Of a stretch of DNA of 64,000 bases, positions 13,501-24,795 are shown piece by piece (position 1 is the stretch's first letter; each line of letters begins with the position of its first letter). The DNA comes from Wuchereria bancrofti. Taxonomy: Eukaryota; Nematoda; Chromadorea; Rhabditida; Onchocercidae. Where the stretch lies: positions 1,370,402-1,434,401 of the forward strand of contig SSBO01000007.1 of the NCBI GenBank assembly GCA_005281725.1, in the 5' to 3' direction. The translations under genes were made by a program, and so were the position numbers. The notes under the pieces are model-generated. The model saw only the letters and a list, made by a program, of their open reading frames with translations, made no database searches and had not been told where the DNA came from.

Positions 13501-15668
13501 ATCGAGGTTTGAATTTCCCTGAACTTTTTTTTTAAATAATAATAGTAGTAGTGTTTGCAACTGTTATGCAAATCCTTCCTCACGTAGCTCATTTTAATTC
13601 TGTTTCCGTTTCGAAATAATTTATCATTGGTATATATACTGTTTTTGATTTATATGCTTCATTTTAAACTTCAGTCCGAAGCGTAGTTATAGTCGTCAAT
13701 AGCACTAAATGGTTCTTTTTTTTCACTTCATTTTCTATGTTGCATCATCTCAGTAGTGTCAAGGAAAAAAAGATAGATTTATCAACAGTGTGGAACTGTC
13801 ACCACTTTGTTCAGTAGTCATTTATCACGTTCGTAGCCGAAATTTATATTTTATTATTTCCGTTTTCTTGTTTTAATTCCTGAAATTTCATCCTTGTTTC
13901 GTGTTTTTTGCACACTTTTAAAACTTTTTTACATCCGACTTTAAATTTTATTATATTTTTAGAAATTCTTTTTACAAATATTTAAAAGTCTTTTTAAATG
14001 AATTACTTGTCTATTTGATAAGCTGGAACAATAATGACTTACATAATATTAAAATTGTCTGGGAAGATAAGCTTATTATATTTGAAAAATGATAATTCCG
14101 CAATTTAAAGTTAGCAAAGTGGTAGTCTCTGTACCATTGAAAATGACATTAATTTTGCAAAAATTGTGAAGAATTGCAAAGATGTTGGTGACATGTTTCT
14201 AATGTAGTACGGTTGATTTTTATCTCGGTGGATGACATCTCATTTGTAACATCTATTAATCATTCTGAAAAAAGTATTACACGGTACCTGTGTGGTCACT
14301 TAAAACTTTTGTCTCTCTTTCATCAAATCATTGTGAATGGAGGAAACTGAGTGTTGAAGGCAAATTGAGAATTCTAAGGCAATATATCTCAAAATTGAAG
14401 TTTCTTACTCATGTGAAAAGATTTCCGCAAGAAAAAAACCTTCTCCTACTTACTATTAAGTATGATTAGAAACTCAATCCAATAAATTAGTTTAAGAAGT
14501 AAATTAAACTAGAAATCAAAAGTTGTTCATAAAATTAGGACTGTGATGAAATTTGCTATGTGCATTGCAACATTGTATTTATGATAGGTTTTTTGCCTAT
14601 CGGTCTAAATCTACTTGGAAATGCTGCAGTTTTCTATAATACAAAATGTGGAATAAATTCTGCTATCAACATTTGTACATTTTTGTGATATTGTGAGGAA
14701 AAGTCAGTTATGGTATCATAATCTATTTCTCTGAATAATGCAGTGTTTTCAAACATTTCATGAATGACTTCAATGTAATTTAAAATCGATTGTCTATTCG
14801 GGACCAATTCATATCGATTTCTACATTTCCTTGCATATCTCTGAAGTTAACATCATTCCGTTTCTCATGGACAAGAATTTTGGAATTATCCATATTTCCA
14901 ATTTCCTGATTTAGTATGGCTCATATGGAGAGTCTCTCGTATGCACTTGATATTAGTCTTTGGATTAGGGATTTTCTTTACTGTAACCATAGAAACAGTT
15001 CTCATTCTGAAATAGAGAAATCGTAATTACTCTCATCATTAATTACTAACGAAGGCTTCGTTTAAACATTTAAATTAAAAGCTGCTGGCATTATCATAAA
15101 TTACTACAAATTTTTTAATGATTTCCAATTTAAATGGAAAGAATGACGCAAACTGAGAATGTTTGTTTTCAAAATATTTATTTTTTCCTTCACAACATTC
15201 ACTTTTACGACACTCTTTGCTCATTATTTTTAATTAGAATTTAATCGCTCAAAAATGCTTATAAAATAGCTGGTTAGTGCTTTCTTTTAGAAATAAAATT
15301 TTTTTCAAGACAAAAGACAAAATGAGTGATTTTTATACAAGGAAGTAATAATCTTTATGTGATAAGTGGAATTGATAAGCGTAAAGGAGATTAAAAATAA
15401 TAATAGCAGAAACGATATAAGTTGGTATTTTCATTGCATGCAAGTATGCATTTTTCTGAATTAAAAACTAATTTAGGAGATTTAATTTTAATTATCGTAC
15501 AGAATTTTTCTCGCAATATTATTCCTGTTTCAGGCAATGGGTATTCAGAATCATTCTGATCGTGCTGTAATCAAGAAAAAGATTAAAGCTATTAAGTCGA
15601 AAATTGAACGTGAACGAAAACAGCTGGAGAAGGAAAGTAGATTAAGGACAGTTGCGCCAGTACATTAA
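7546..15668 (+). CDS. nab-1: Neurabin/spinophilin scaffold protein (NAB-1 type), 14 exons
   Basis: Exons by hand: 7546-7740, 9112-9209, 9325-9514, 10082-10339, 10523-10672, 10760-10963, 11047-11220, 11313-11500, 11757-11894, 12032-12185, 12359-12527, 12799-12839, 13252-13383, 15534-15668. All phases agree, giving about 741 residues. Seen in order: a Pro-rich stretch near residues 45-60; a PP1-docking segment [17 protein letters not shown] at about 237-253, with KVSF at 238-241; a PDZ domain at about 285-370, split over three exons and carrying [18 protein letters not shown]; an acidic/charged coiled coil at about 370-565; and a SAM-like domain at about 655-720. This order is that of neurabin/spinophilin, which tether protein phosphatase 1 to F-actin at synapses and cell cortex. 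Known family role in C. elegans: presynaptic assembly and polarity. The start of exon 8 is ambiguous (11313 or 11349, both in frame). The 1.4-kb first intron and 2.15-kb last intron are unusually long for this locus. Confidence 0.92.
13384..15533 (+). other. Long last intron of the neurabin gene
   Basis: This 2150-base intron splits the SAM domain after LDGNKLK and before [11 protein letters not shown]. Its donor is GTAATT and its acceptor is TGTTTCAG. It is AT-rich, and I see no exon, repeat or RNA gene in it. Confidence 0.75.
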
Positions 15669-17016
15669 TTAATTTATAAGTCTAACATAACACATCTCTT
15701 AAAGATGGATCTGAGGAAACAATCTTTCTTCTGTTCTCTATTTTTATAAAATAAGCCTGGGTGCAGCATTGCCTCAATATATAATATATCTAACATTGAT
15801 TTGTCTGTACTTTATTGGGTGGGAGCATTGGTGCTCATTTATTTATAAAAATTCATTTATTTATATGATCGTACACCGCATCATCAAGCTATGCTCTAAG
15901 CAGTTTGCTGGAAGAGAATTAGCTAAAATGGTGAATAAGTTCTATCTCCTTAAAAATGCGAAGCGGTTAAATTTAATTGCTTTTTTTTTAAACCAATTGA
16001 CAGATAGTTTTTGGTGATATTTTTCTTTCTTCATCTTTAATTTGTTTAACATAACATGACCAAATCTTTTCTTCATTCGTTTCCACGTATTCCCCATAAA
16101 TTTGTGCAGAAATCAAATTTAAACATATCGAAAGAGGCTCATCAATGGTAAAGTATTTTTGAGTGAATGGCTCAAGTGTATTATTATACCACAATTTAAT
16201 TTATGAGCATAATAGGACGAATCATTGGACAAAGTCAATATGTAGGTTCAATTAAATTAAACCAGTTAAACATGTGCTATATGTGAGCAATAGTTATATC
16301 AGAGAAGTTGACGTAGGATATACATTACTTTTAATTCTTCAGTTAGGTGAAGATTTGATGAAGTAAGCGGTCGAAATGAAGAAATACAGCAATCACTCTA
16401 TAACATTCGTTATTTTTATGCTGGGCCTTATTCTTATTCTTTGATCCCTTTCTATTTTTCTTCCTTTTTGATATTTGATATTAACTAACTGTTTGATGAC
16501 CAATAATATAGTTTCAAATGCTAGGCCTTGTTTCATTTTTTTAGCACTGTATGGTATGCATTATTTTGTTAATCGGTACTGACGGGTACAGCACTTAACA
16601 AAACTAGATCCAGTAAGTGTGAACCCGTATATGTTAATTTAAATCTTATCACTGTTGTGATCAGTATTAGTACTTTTGTTATTGTTGTTGCCGTTGCTTC
16701 ATTCCAAGAATTCAGCTTATTTATAATTTATGGATTGTTGAATTCCTCATCATGAAGCTAACAGTTAGAAGAATATATGTTAAATAGATGAATTAAATAT
16801 GTAAGATACGTTTGAACTTGATAGATTTGAATTACATGGCATTTATTCATCAGTAAGAATGTGACTGTGCTAATTTATTGTGTATCAATGTTCTGATAAG
16901 GTCAAAATCAGAATGATTATTGATGAAACATCGATTTCTATTATGCTACAATTCTTGGAAGCAAAGAATGATGCCTTTTATTCTTTGGGTTATATAGAAG
17001 TATGCAATAAAATCGA
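15669..17016. other. Convergent intergenic region, nab-1 / pde-5
   Basis: This region holds the 3' ends of two converging genes. Short open frames at about 15769-16017 (+) and 15988-16194 (-) resemble no family and are compositionally like the surrounding AT-rich DNA. No canonical AATAAA was found close behind the neurabin stop. Confidence 0.6.
16977..16982 (-). terminator. Candidate AATAAA polyadenylation signal for pde-5
   Basis: The minus strand reads AATAAA about 35 bases after the predicted TAA stop of the phosphodiesterase. This is the canonical hexamer at a short distance, as is usual for compact nematode 3' UTRs. It has not been tested against transcripts. Confidence 0.45.
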
Positions 17017-20000
17017 TTAAATTACTCTTCCTTCAGTTTCACCTTTTTGCTCATCAGCCAATTCCTGCCACTTTTTCATGTTATACCTTAAATATCGATA
17101 TAATATCAGTAATATCACGATGGCTCTTTTCTACTAATCAATTGTGTCGTTTTAAGGACTTCTTTCTGTGGAAGGAAAAGTGGTAATTTGTTTTGTGAAT
17201 GGTAATTAAAGAGTTCGGAACACTCACAAACAGCGGTCAAGCAGTTGTTGACATTCGGGAATCGTCGTAACGATCAGTTCATAACACGGAATGCAGATAT
17301 ACTTCATGAAAGTTACTTGCATCTGCGGTAGTTCATTTACCTTTTTCCGATCCATCATTGCAATCGGATCTTGTCCATTTTTTCGTTCCTCATCTCCCTG
17401 AAGGTTGGAGTGATGGACTATAGCCAATACTAAAGATCAATTGATCATTACTGATAACCTCAGAACCTATAGATGTTCAGTTTGTATAACGTCAATTGTT
17501 CCATCTGCAATTGATCATATCACGCACATTTTTACTTCTCACAACCAGTTAATCTGTATCGGAAGGTATTGTATGTCGGAGTATTCAGGTTTAACACTCA
17601 CAGAAATAAAAACTTCAAGTGGTGTAAAAGAAATTGTTTTTCAGCCATTTCACAGCATAATTTAAATCCCTCCTTCCCTTGATGAGATCAGTTGATAAGT
17701 TGTTTTCTCCATGAAACTTTTTCTTTTTGATTGAAGACTATAAAGATCCTAAGAGCAGATCAAATATTTATGCCAAATTGGTGGATACCAATAGAGATAA
17801 GGTCGCTAACTTGCTCATAAAATTCCTCGAATATTGTTTTCACAACTTCCGTATGAACAGGCCACGGCTTCGATGCGGCAATCACATCGCAGCCAGTCAT
17901 CAAAATAGCTTTCATCAAAAACCTAAAACTGATTGAAAGTTGATTGATTTCTAAAGATTTCATTGGAATTCGTTCTTTGCTCCTAATTTATCATCTGTCA
18001 TCATTTAATTACGGCTGTTTGCATAAGCTTTTTTGTGACATTATTTTTGGCTTATGATTATGGCATCTTCATTCGCTATATTTAAATAACTTTTATGATT
18101 CATCTCAGAATGTTAATTTATCTATTTGAAAACACTTGGAATATAAAAGCATTTAGCAAATTTCAATTCTTCAATGCTAAATGTGCCTACCGATGATTTG
18201 CATTGTCCCAACTGAAAGTACCATCAGCTAGAATTGCTTCCATTTCCCTTTTATTGCTAATGAAGACCTCCAGATCAGTAGCTAATATGCAATGCTTAAT
18301 AATACCCAATATTTCCTTGTATTCTTCTGAGGAGAAAGACTTCAAAATATTATGTCCAACCTGAAACATGCTACAATGACCTCACAAGGCGATTAATTAA
18401 ATCAGAATTGCTATACACAATGAAAATTGAAAAAAAAAAGGAAGACCTGTTGTAAAATAATGACAGTTTGATTGAAATGATGGTGTTCCATCACTGATGT
18501 TGAATAAATTGATGCCAAAGGGCTACTCATCGATTTCATATAGGCATTATTCTTGCCACGGTGGTCGAGATCGTGACACAAACACGCTATGTAGAGTGCA
18601 AGAGACTGCAAAACAAATATTTTTTACAAGTAAGAAATATTTATTATGATTTTGGGATAAATTTATAAGTTACTCAGAGATTTGATGATACATTAAAGGA
18701 TATTTCGGCTCCTGAATTATTCCCACATTTCTGGATTCTAACTAGAATTATCACAACATTTGGGAATTGATATGATTTTTTTAATTGTAATTACTTCAAG
18801 ATAAGAAAATATTGCTAATGTTCTAATCAATAAAACTTGTTTTATACTCGCAGTAAATATATCCAGGAGAGATATTGCAAGAAATGTCATAATTTTACAG
18901 TCAATGTAATTTACCTGTGATGCATACACAAAATATACGCCACATGCATACACACAAAATTCTCAAAGTTTTGACGATATTTCAAATTACTATTTTAGCT
19001 CTGATGGAACGGCATTTATTAAATTTTAATTTTTCTTTTAATTTTATTTTTTGCTTAACAGTTGATGAAATATTGAAGTGACTAGAATAAGAACCTGTTT
19101 CAAGTTGAAAATTGTAGTAGTTCGAAGTAAGCAATACATAGCTTGTGCTACAGTCCATCCATGCAACCAGTTATGATACACTACTTGGCGATAATTCTTG
19201 CGCACAGTGAGTACAAAGCGAATTAAGTCATCTTCGTCATAATTGCTGAAATATTCTGAAATGATAAAACCAACACAATACGTCACCTTTCAGGCTAACT
19301 AATTAAATTTCTCAAAAGAAAATTAAATTATACGAATGGTTTATATTTTTTCATCGGTAATAAATATAATTCATACTAGTTCTTGCACAAAACCTTTCAT
19401 TCATTTCAGTTAGGTATTCTAGATTAACAATATGCAATCTATTATTTCATCACCAACATTATAATAACTTACAATTTCCCTTTAAAAAGCTTTCGGAACA
19501 TATAAATAGCATAAACCGGCTTCTCAAGCTCACTTAATTGAAGTCCATTAAATTCGAATCTATAAAATTACTGCAATTATTTTCATTTCCATATTTTTGC
19601 TCATTCTTCCTTTTGAAGAATTCCCATCTTCCTTCCTATTTTACCTTCTATGTTTACAATCAACAAAGACGAAAAAGCATCACCAATCACTAGCGTTTTA
19701 GGAAATAATGCCTAAACTTATTTGTGATAGTTGGATCTAAACCAGAATTTAATATGTTAAATTAAGGAGAAAATATGAAGGATTTCATAATAAACTTGCA
19801 TTAAATAACTTCAAATGATCAAATTATGATTCATGATTCACTTAAGTTAAAGAAGAAATATAACAAAGAGAGCAATATGGAACTAATAGAATAATTATCA
19901 TATTGAAATTCAAATTGAATGCAGATGAAAAATAGAGAGTTGTTGACAGACCTATCCAATTTCTTGATTTCATCGTCAATTTTGACGCTTTTTAGCTTCT

Positions 20001-22999
20001 TCACTTCCTCCTTGTTGCATACACTATGATATGCCAATACTTCTAGTGCCACCCGATACTTCTACACATATTACAGTTAAGTTTTATGCATAAATACATG
20101 TCCCTAAGACAATATGTGTCAAATTCAAGTTAGATGTAAACTTCTCACAGATAAAAGTGGTCAAATCTGAAGACATCTGAGAATTTCATGGTATTACCAT
20201 TCATTAATTTTTTTTTTCAATTTAATTATTAAAACTGCTTTATATTTATGCTCGATTTCTCTCATCATATTCTTAGCTTAATAATCAGTGATATTAGATT
20301 TCCTTATGTCTTATCAACAATCTTAGACATTTCAACAATGTGTTAATAGTTTTGATGAATTTAGAAATGTTTTAAGTTGACAGAACCTGCTCAGAACGTC
20401 TTATTTGATTATAAAGCTTGGCATGATGCAATGCTAGGCCACAATACACGGCGAATGTTTCAAAGGAATTTTGATCTTGTTTTGTGAATGGTCCATCCGC
20501 TTTGTTAATCATTTCTACTACACCGATCACTCTATAATCAACAAACAACCGGAAGTATTACTAGTGGAAATTCGAAAAATTGAAAAATTTATTGGTATTA
20601 AAAAAGTTGAAACTTACGATTTACGAATGAAAACGGGCATGCAAAGGATATTCCTAGTTCTGTAACCCGTCTTTTGGTCTATGTCTTTGTTGAATCGCGG
20701 ATCTTCGTAAGCATTTTCGATATTTAGAACTTGTCCTGTCATGGCAACATATCCACTGATACCCTTGTTAGCTGGAAATCTGTAAAATTGATTTCATTAT
20801 AAGACAAGGATGCGGATCGATCTGGTATCATTAAGATCATGTTGAAGCGACGAATGATTAAAGGGCATTGGAAACATTTAAACTTTTCAAAATTTAGAAG
20901 TTTCTGGACAGTTTCGTTAATTATTCTCACCAATTTAAACAATGTCATAGAACGAACACTACAATTTTCTTTACAATTTCCCGGTAAGCAATTTCTATGA
21001 AAATACCTAAATCACCAATTGTTTCCTAAACAATTTATACTTTGAATGTTTCCCTATTAAGTTTCAAACTCTTCTTCATCTATGAAGTAATAGAGAGTAA
21101 TTATCATTTACCTAATCTCTTCATTACCATCTTCGTTAATTTTAATTTGTTCATCTTCTTGAGTACCCACATCGAAGATTCTCGCATACAGTTCTTTTCT
21201 TCTGTGATCTACAAGAAAGAGCGAAGATCGATCTGCATTTGTCAACTTCTGAGCGAAATTCTGAAAATTTCTAACTTAACTTTGTGAAATCTTGAATATT
21301 TCAATTAGAAGATTCATTAGAACGAAATACTTCATCTTCCGTTCTCTTACTGTTCCTTCCACTCTAAACTACAACTGAGTGATAAATATACGATGGAATG
21401 AATGAATGACTTACCATAACTTTCTTGATAACAGCATCCATACTGAGAATATCCTGAAATATGGATCTAATAAAAGGACGAGTTATGTGTGTTTTGATAT
21501 AAACATTCCAATGGACTTACTTCACCACATCGAGCAGGAAAGTATTTAGCTTTCGTTGTTCATTGTTGTACCACAAATAAGTACTGTCATCCTTATTTGA
21601 TGTAAGCTAAACTATTTGCAATTAATCTCTGAAGTGCAAGAAGAAAAGAGAAAAAAAAAAACGTAACATAATGAACATAATTAAAGAAACATTTATGTTA
21701 TGTGAGGTCGAGCTTAGAACATTCGAAAATTTCTTTTCGCATTCACATTTTAGAATGTTTGCATGCGTTATCTTTTGAAGCAGAGATTGATTGGAGAAAG
21801 ATTAAATATTAGTGGGATAATACCTGTGCGTAGTAGATGAGAGCGCTACCCCAGGTACAGAGGATATTGATGGAAATATGATGTTGTTCGGTGAGGGGAC
21901 GATAGAAATGAATTTCTCCTGCAAATCTCGAGAATGAGATTGGTACTACCTGTGGAAAAAGGTTATTCATTTCATAAAGGGGAAGTTCTTTTGCTTTTAT
22001 GAAAAAAAAAGGAATGGAAATATTGTTGTTTACACAATAGTGCTTTTATGAAAAAAGTAATGGAAAAAAAATATTGTTGTCTACAATACAATAGTCGTGA
22101 TTTTTGCAATTAAATATGGAATTGTATAAAGATCAAAATAAAAGGTAATCAAATAATTAATTTCTTAAACTTTAAAATTCCAAACTCTTTCATAATTCCT
22201 CTGAAAATTTGTTGAACTTTTTTCTGTTTCAATAATAATAATTTAATAGTAAATGATAATAATAATAATAAGAAAAAGAAGAAGAAGAAAAATAATAATA
22301 ATAATAATAATGATAAAGCAATAATAATAGCAATAGTGAAACAAGTAAGAATAGGAATTAACCAAGCAAGACTCCTGAATAATCTTTCACTTTTTTCGTA
22401 TAGACAGGCAATCGTTTTTCTTTGGTCATTTCCTTTAATTGGACACTAGTTCCTATTCGGTCAATGAAATAAGCATTATTTTCGCTGTACATTGTTACAT
22501 CAAACAATTCATTGTGGGTTAACTGTGCACAGGCGTGTCCCAATTCATATAGAATGAGAGGCAAATTGTCACCACCAGAGATAAGCAGATTATGAAAGCT
22601 GGACAGATCATCTGCCTGGAATAAGATAAGTTCGTTAATAAGGTGACGTGTACAATGGATTTTATGGATCTTGCAGGACATAATAATGTTTTATTACTTG
22701 AAATAATCTGATTAAATGATTTGATGAGTGGTCAAGAAAGGAATCTAGTGATGTTAAACACATGGTATTTATCCATAAAGTTGGTTGATGAAATATTTCA
22801 TCTGTAATAAGTACCAAACATTGCTTACCATCCATGGTCCATTCATTCCTTTTAAGGCCTCCTTTTTAACTCTCATATTGCGCCTGGAACACCATCGATG
22901 GAATACCTCATTGGTCACATTCGGTCCAGTGGCATAATGTTCCAAAAATTTGGGATGTGAATTAAGATAAGCGATAATACGCTCTTCTCGTGATTCCAT
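17017..22999 (-). CDS. pde-5: PDE10-type cyclic nucleotide phosphodiesterase with tandem GAF domains (PDE-5 type), 16 exons
   Basis: Exons in transcript order: 22829-22999, 22363-22615, 21824-21945, 21521-21606, 21415-21466, 21112-21260, 20618-20779, 20387-20531, 19952-20061, 19473-19559, 19095-19245, 18447-18605, 18191-18360, 17811-17922, 17228-17397, 17017-17086. All phases fit, giving about 722 residues. The N-terminus ([15 protein letters not shown]) matches the PDE10A leader. GAF-A covers about 60-185 and looks short. GAF-B covers about 205-375 and carries [16 protein letters not shown] and an altered NKFDE motif. The PDEase domain (about 385-710) has the metal-binding set H470/H474 (HNWLH), HDLDHRG at 507-513, D618 in MTGCD, and the purine-selective Gln Q670 in PQMQVTF. 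The enzyme should therefore hydrolyse cAMP and/or cGMP. PDE10A is the closest vertebrate subfamily by eye; calling it pde-5 follows C. elegans naming from memory. The last exon uses a TTTAAG acceptor. Confidence 0.92.
21992..22094. repeat. Imperfect tandem duplication in pde-5 intron 2
   Basis: A segment containing CTTTTATGAAAAAA, AATGGAAA and ATATTGTTGT followed by TACA and AATAG occurs twice in a row, at about 21992-22040 and 22041-22094. The copies differ by small indels and substitutions. It is intronic, with no coding consequence. Confidence 0.75.
22250..22335. repeat. AAT/AAG trinucleotide microsatellite
   Basis: Runs of AAT, with AAG interruptions, lie in the second phosphodiesterase intron just past the exon 2 donor. 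Simple-sequence repeat. Confidence 0.85.
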
Positions 23000-24795
23000 A
23001 ACAAATAGCTTTTCACTTTGAGATTTATAAATTGTAAAATGAATACTGAAATTTAGGATAAGACGATTAGATTAGCAGCAGTTAGCTAGAAGATATAAGT
23101 AGCTTAAAAGATAGATGTAAGCTTTTTCTAACAATGAGAATTATTTATTTGGAATATGCAGGCACTTGTGACAACCATAGCAACCGCTGTGTAATTATTT
23201 TCTTTTCTATCTTTTTCTTCACATAAATGATATCTCTGATTACATCGAAAGCATCAGATAAGCCTCAGACTAAATTTAGAAATCATTAATTCTTCAATAG
23301 CAAAAGTGCTTTTAGAACTCTTTGACAGCCAATGCAAGCATTCTCAAAAAATTATCTCAAATAGCTTTAAATTATAAACTTTGTTAATTACACTATTAAT
23401 TACTTCTCTATTCAAATCCATCTGAAAACTCATTTCGTTTTAAGATAATACCAAGTTTTAGTTTAAGCACATAGACACAAGTATTAATTAGTAGAAATAG
23501 TACTTTCATTTACCAAAGTTAACTTTTAAATAACAAAATTAGTTGGAAGTAACATTGACATCAATAATAAAAATTTCCTCAAATAAATTTATATTTACCA
23601 ACTTGCTTTAAAAAACTTTAGAGAACGCCAAGTTCATATTTTTCAACTTAGGTTTTTAACTTATTCAAGTAGGCATTAAACTAATTCGTAGTTAAAGTAT
23701 GATTACGTTATTCACATACTATCTGGCAGCATTGTTTAGTATTTTGAAAAAGTTTTATAGATTAGAGCAAAAACGAAATGATCTAATTTTATTTAAATAT
23801 AAGTTTCAATTTTTATTTTACGTAAAATTTCTAAAAATTTTAAATATAAGTTTGATATAATGTTCAGAAGTGTTCTAATTATCACTTCTATGTTACTTCG
23901 TTTATTCACAAAAATATCACTTTTTATTCCATATTCATCACTTTCCACAATGTCAAGTTACACTTTCATTTGAAATGTGATCATCACTGCATAGCAAAGT
24001 GTTTCATTAATTTAGAGCACACAAACTACACCATTTAACCTATTTCGCAAGTTCCATTATCAACCAACTACCATTTCTTTTATTGTGCATAACAGAAATT
24101 GTCAATTTAGTTTTCACAAAAATTTTATAAAATTGTTGAAATGAATGACTCTTTGTGAATTTCATCTTAATCTGATTATGGGTTAATCTGATTAAAAGTT
24201 CTACTAATGTAGTAGTATCATTATAAGGTAAAGACAAAAACAGATGTAAAAAAACGGTAGAAAAAATAATCCATTCATAAGCATGCGAATTTCTTGTTTC
24301 CTTTTTCTGTTTTGATAAAACAAACTGCTAACATCCTTCACGTTGTTCTATTGTTTAATCATTTTGATGCTATTGTTTATCGATTTGTGGACACTAGCTG
24401 TCAACTCTGTCGTTAAACATTGACTTTCAATGATAGAATTATAACCATTTTCAGTATCACTAAAATGTGCTTAATTTTTTTCCCTTTGACTGAGTAACAA
24501 GTTGCGATATGAAACAGTTAGTCTATTTTTTTACTAAGTAATTTAAAGTTTAACTTTGTTGCCATTGTTATAAAAGCTATATTTAAGCTAGCAGTGTTCT
24601 TATTGCTTCAATTTGAGCAGCCATGGATAGCAATTTTTTACTTCTGTGATATGCCTTATTCAGCTTCTATTGATATGGTTACTTATGTATTGTAGGAGTA
24701 AGTAATATGAATTTCAATTATTTCAAAACAATGTGATAAGTCTTTCATACATTCCATGTTCATGTCTTCTTTCTAATTAATTAATTAGATTGCAG
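23000..24795. other. Divergent intergenic region, pde-5 / cysteine-rich gene
   Basis: About 1.8 kb of very AT-rich DNA lies between two divergently transcribed genes, so it should contain both promoters. I recognise no specific factor site, exon or RNA gene. Open frames on either strand are short and low-complexity. Confidence 0.6.
24789..24795 (+). promoter_or_regulatory. Possible spliced-leader acceptor directly before ATG
   Basis: ATTGCAG sits immediately before the predicted start ATG at 24796. In nematodes such an acceptor directly at the start codon is a common trans-splicing site. It could also be a cis acceptor from an unseen 5' exon. Transcript 5' ends would decide. Confidence 0.35.
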
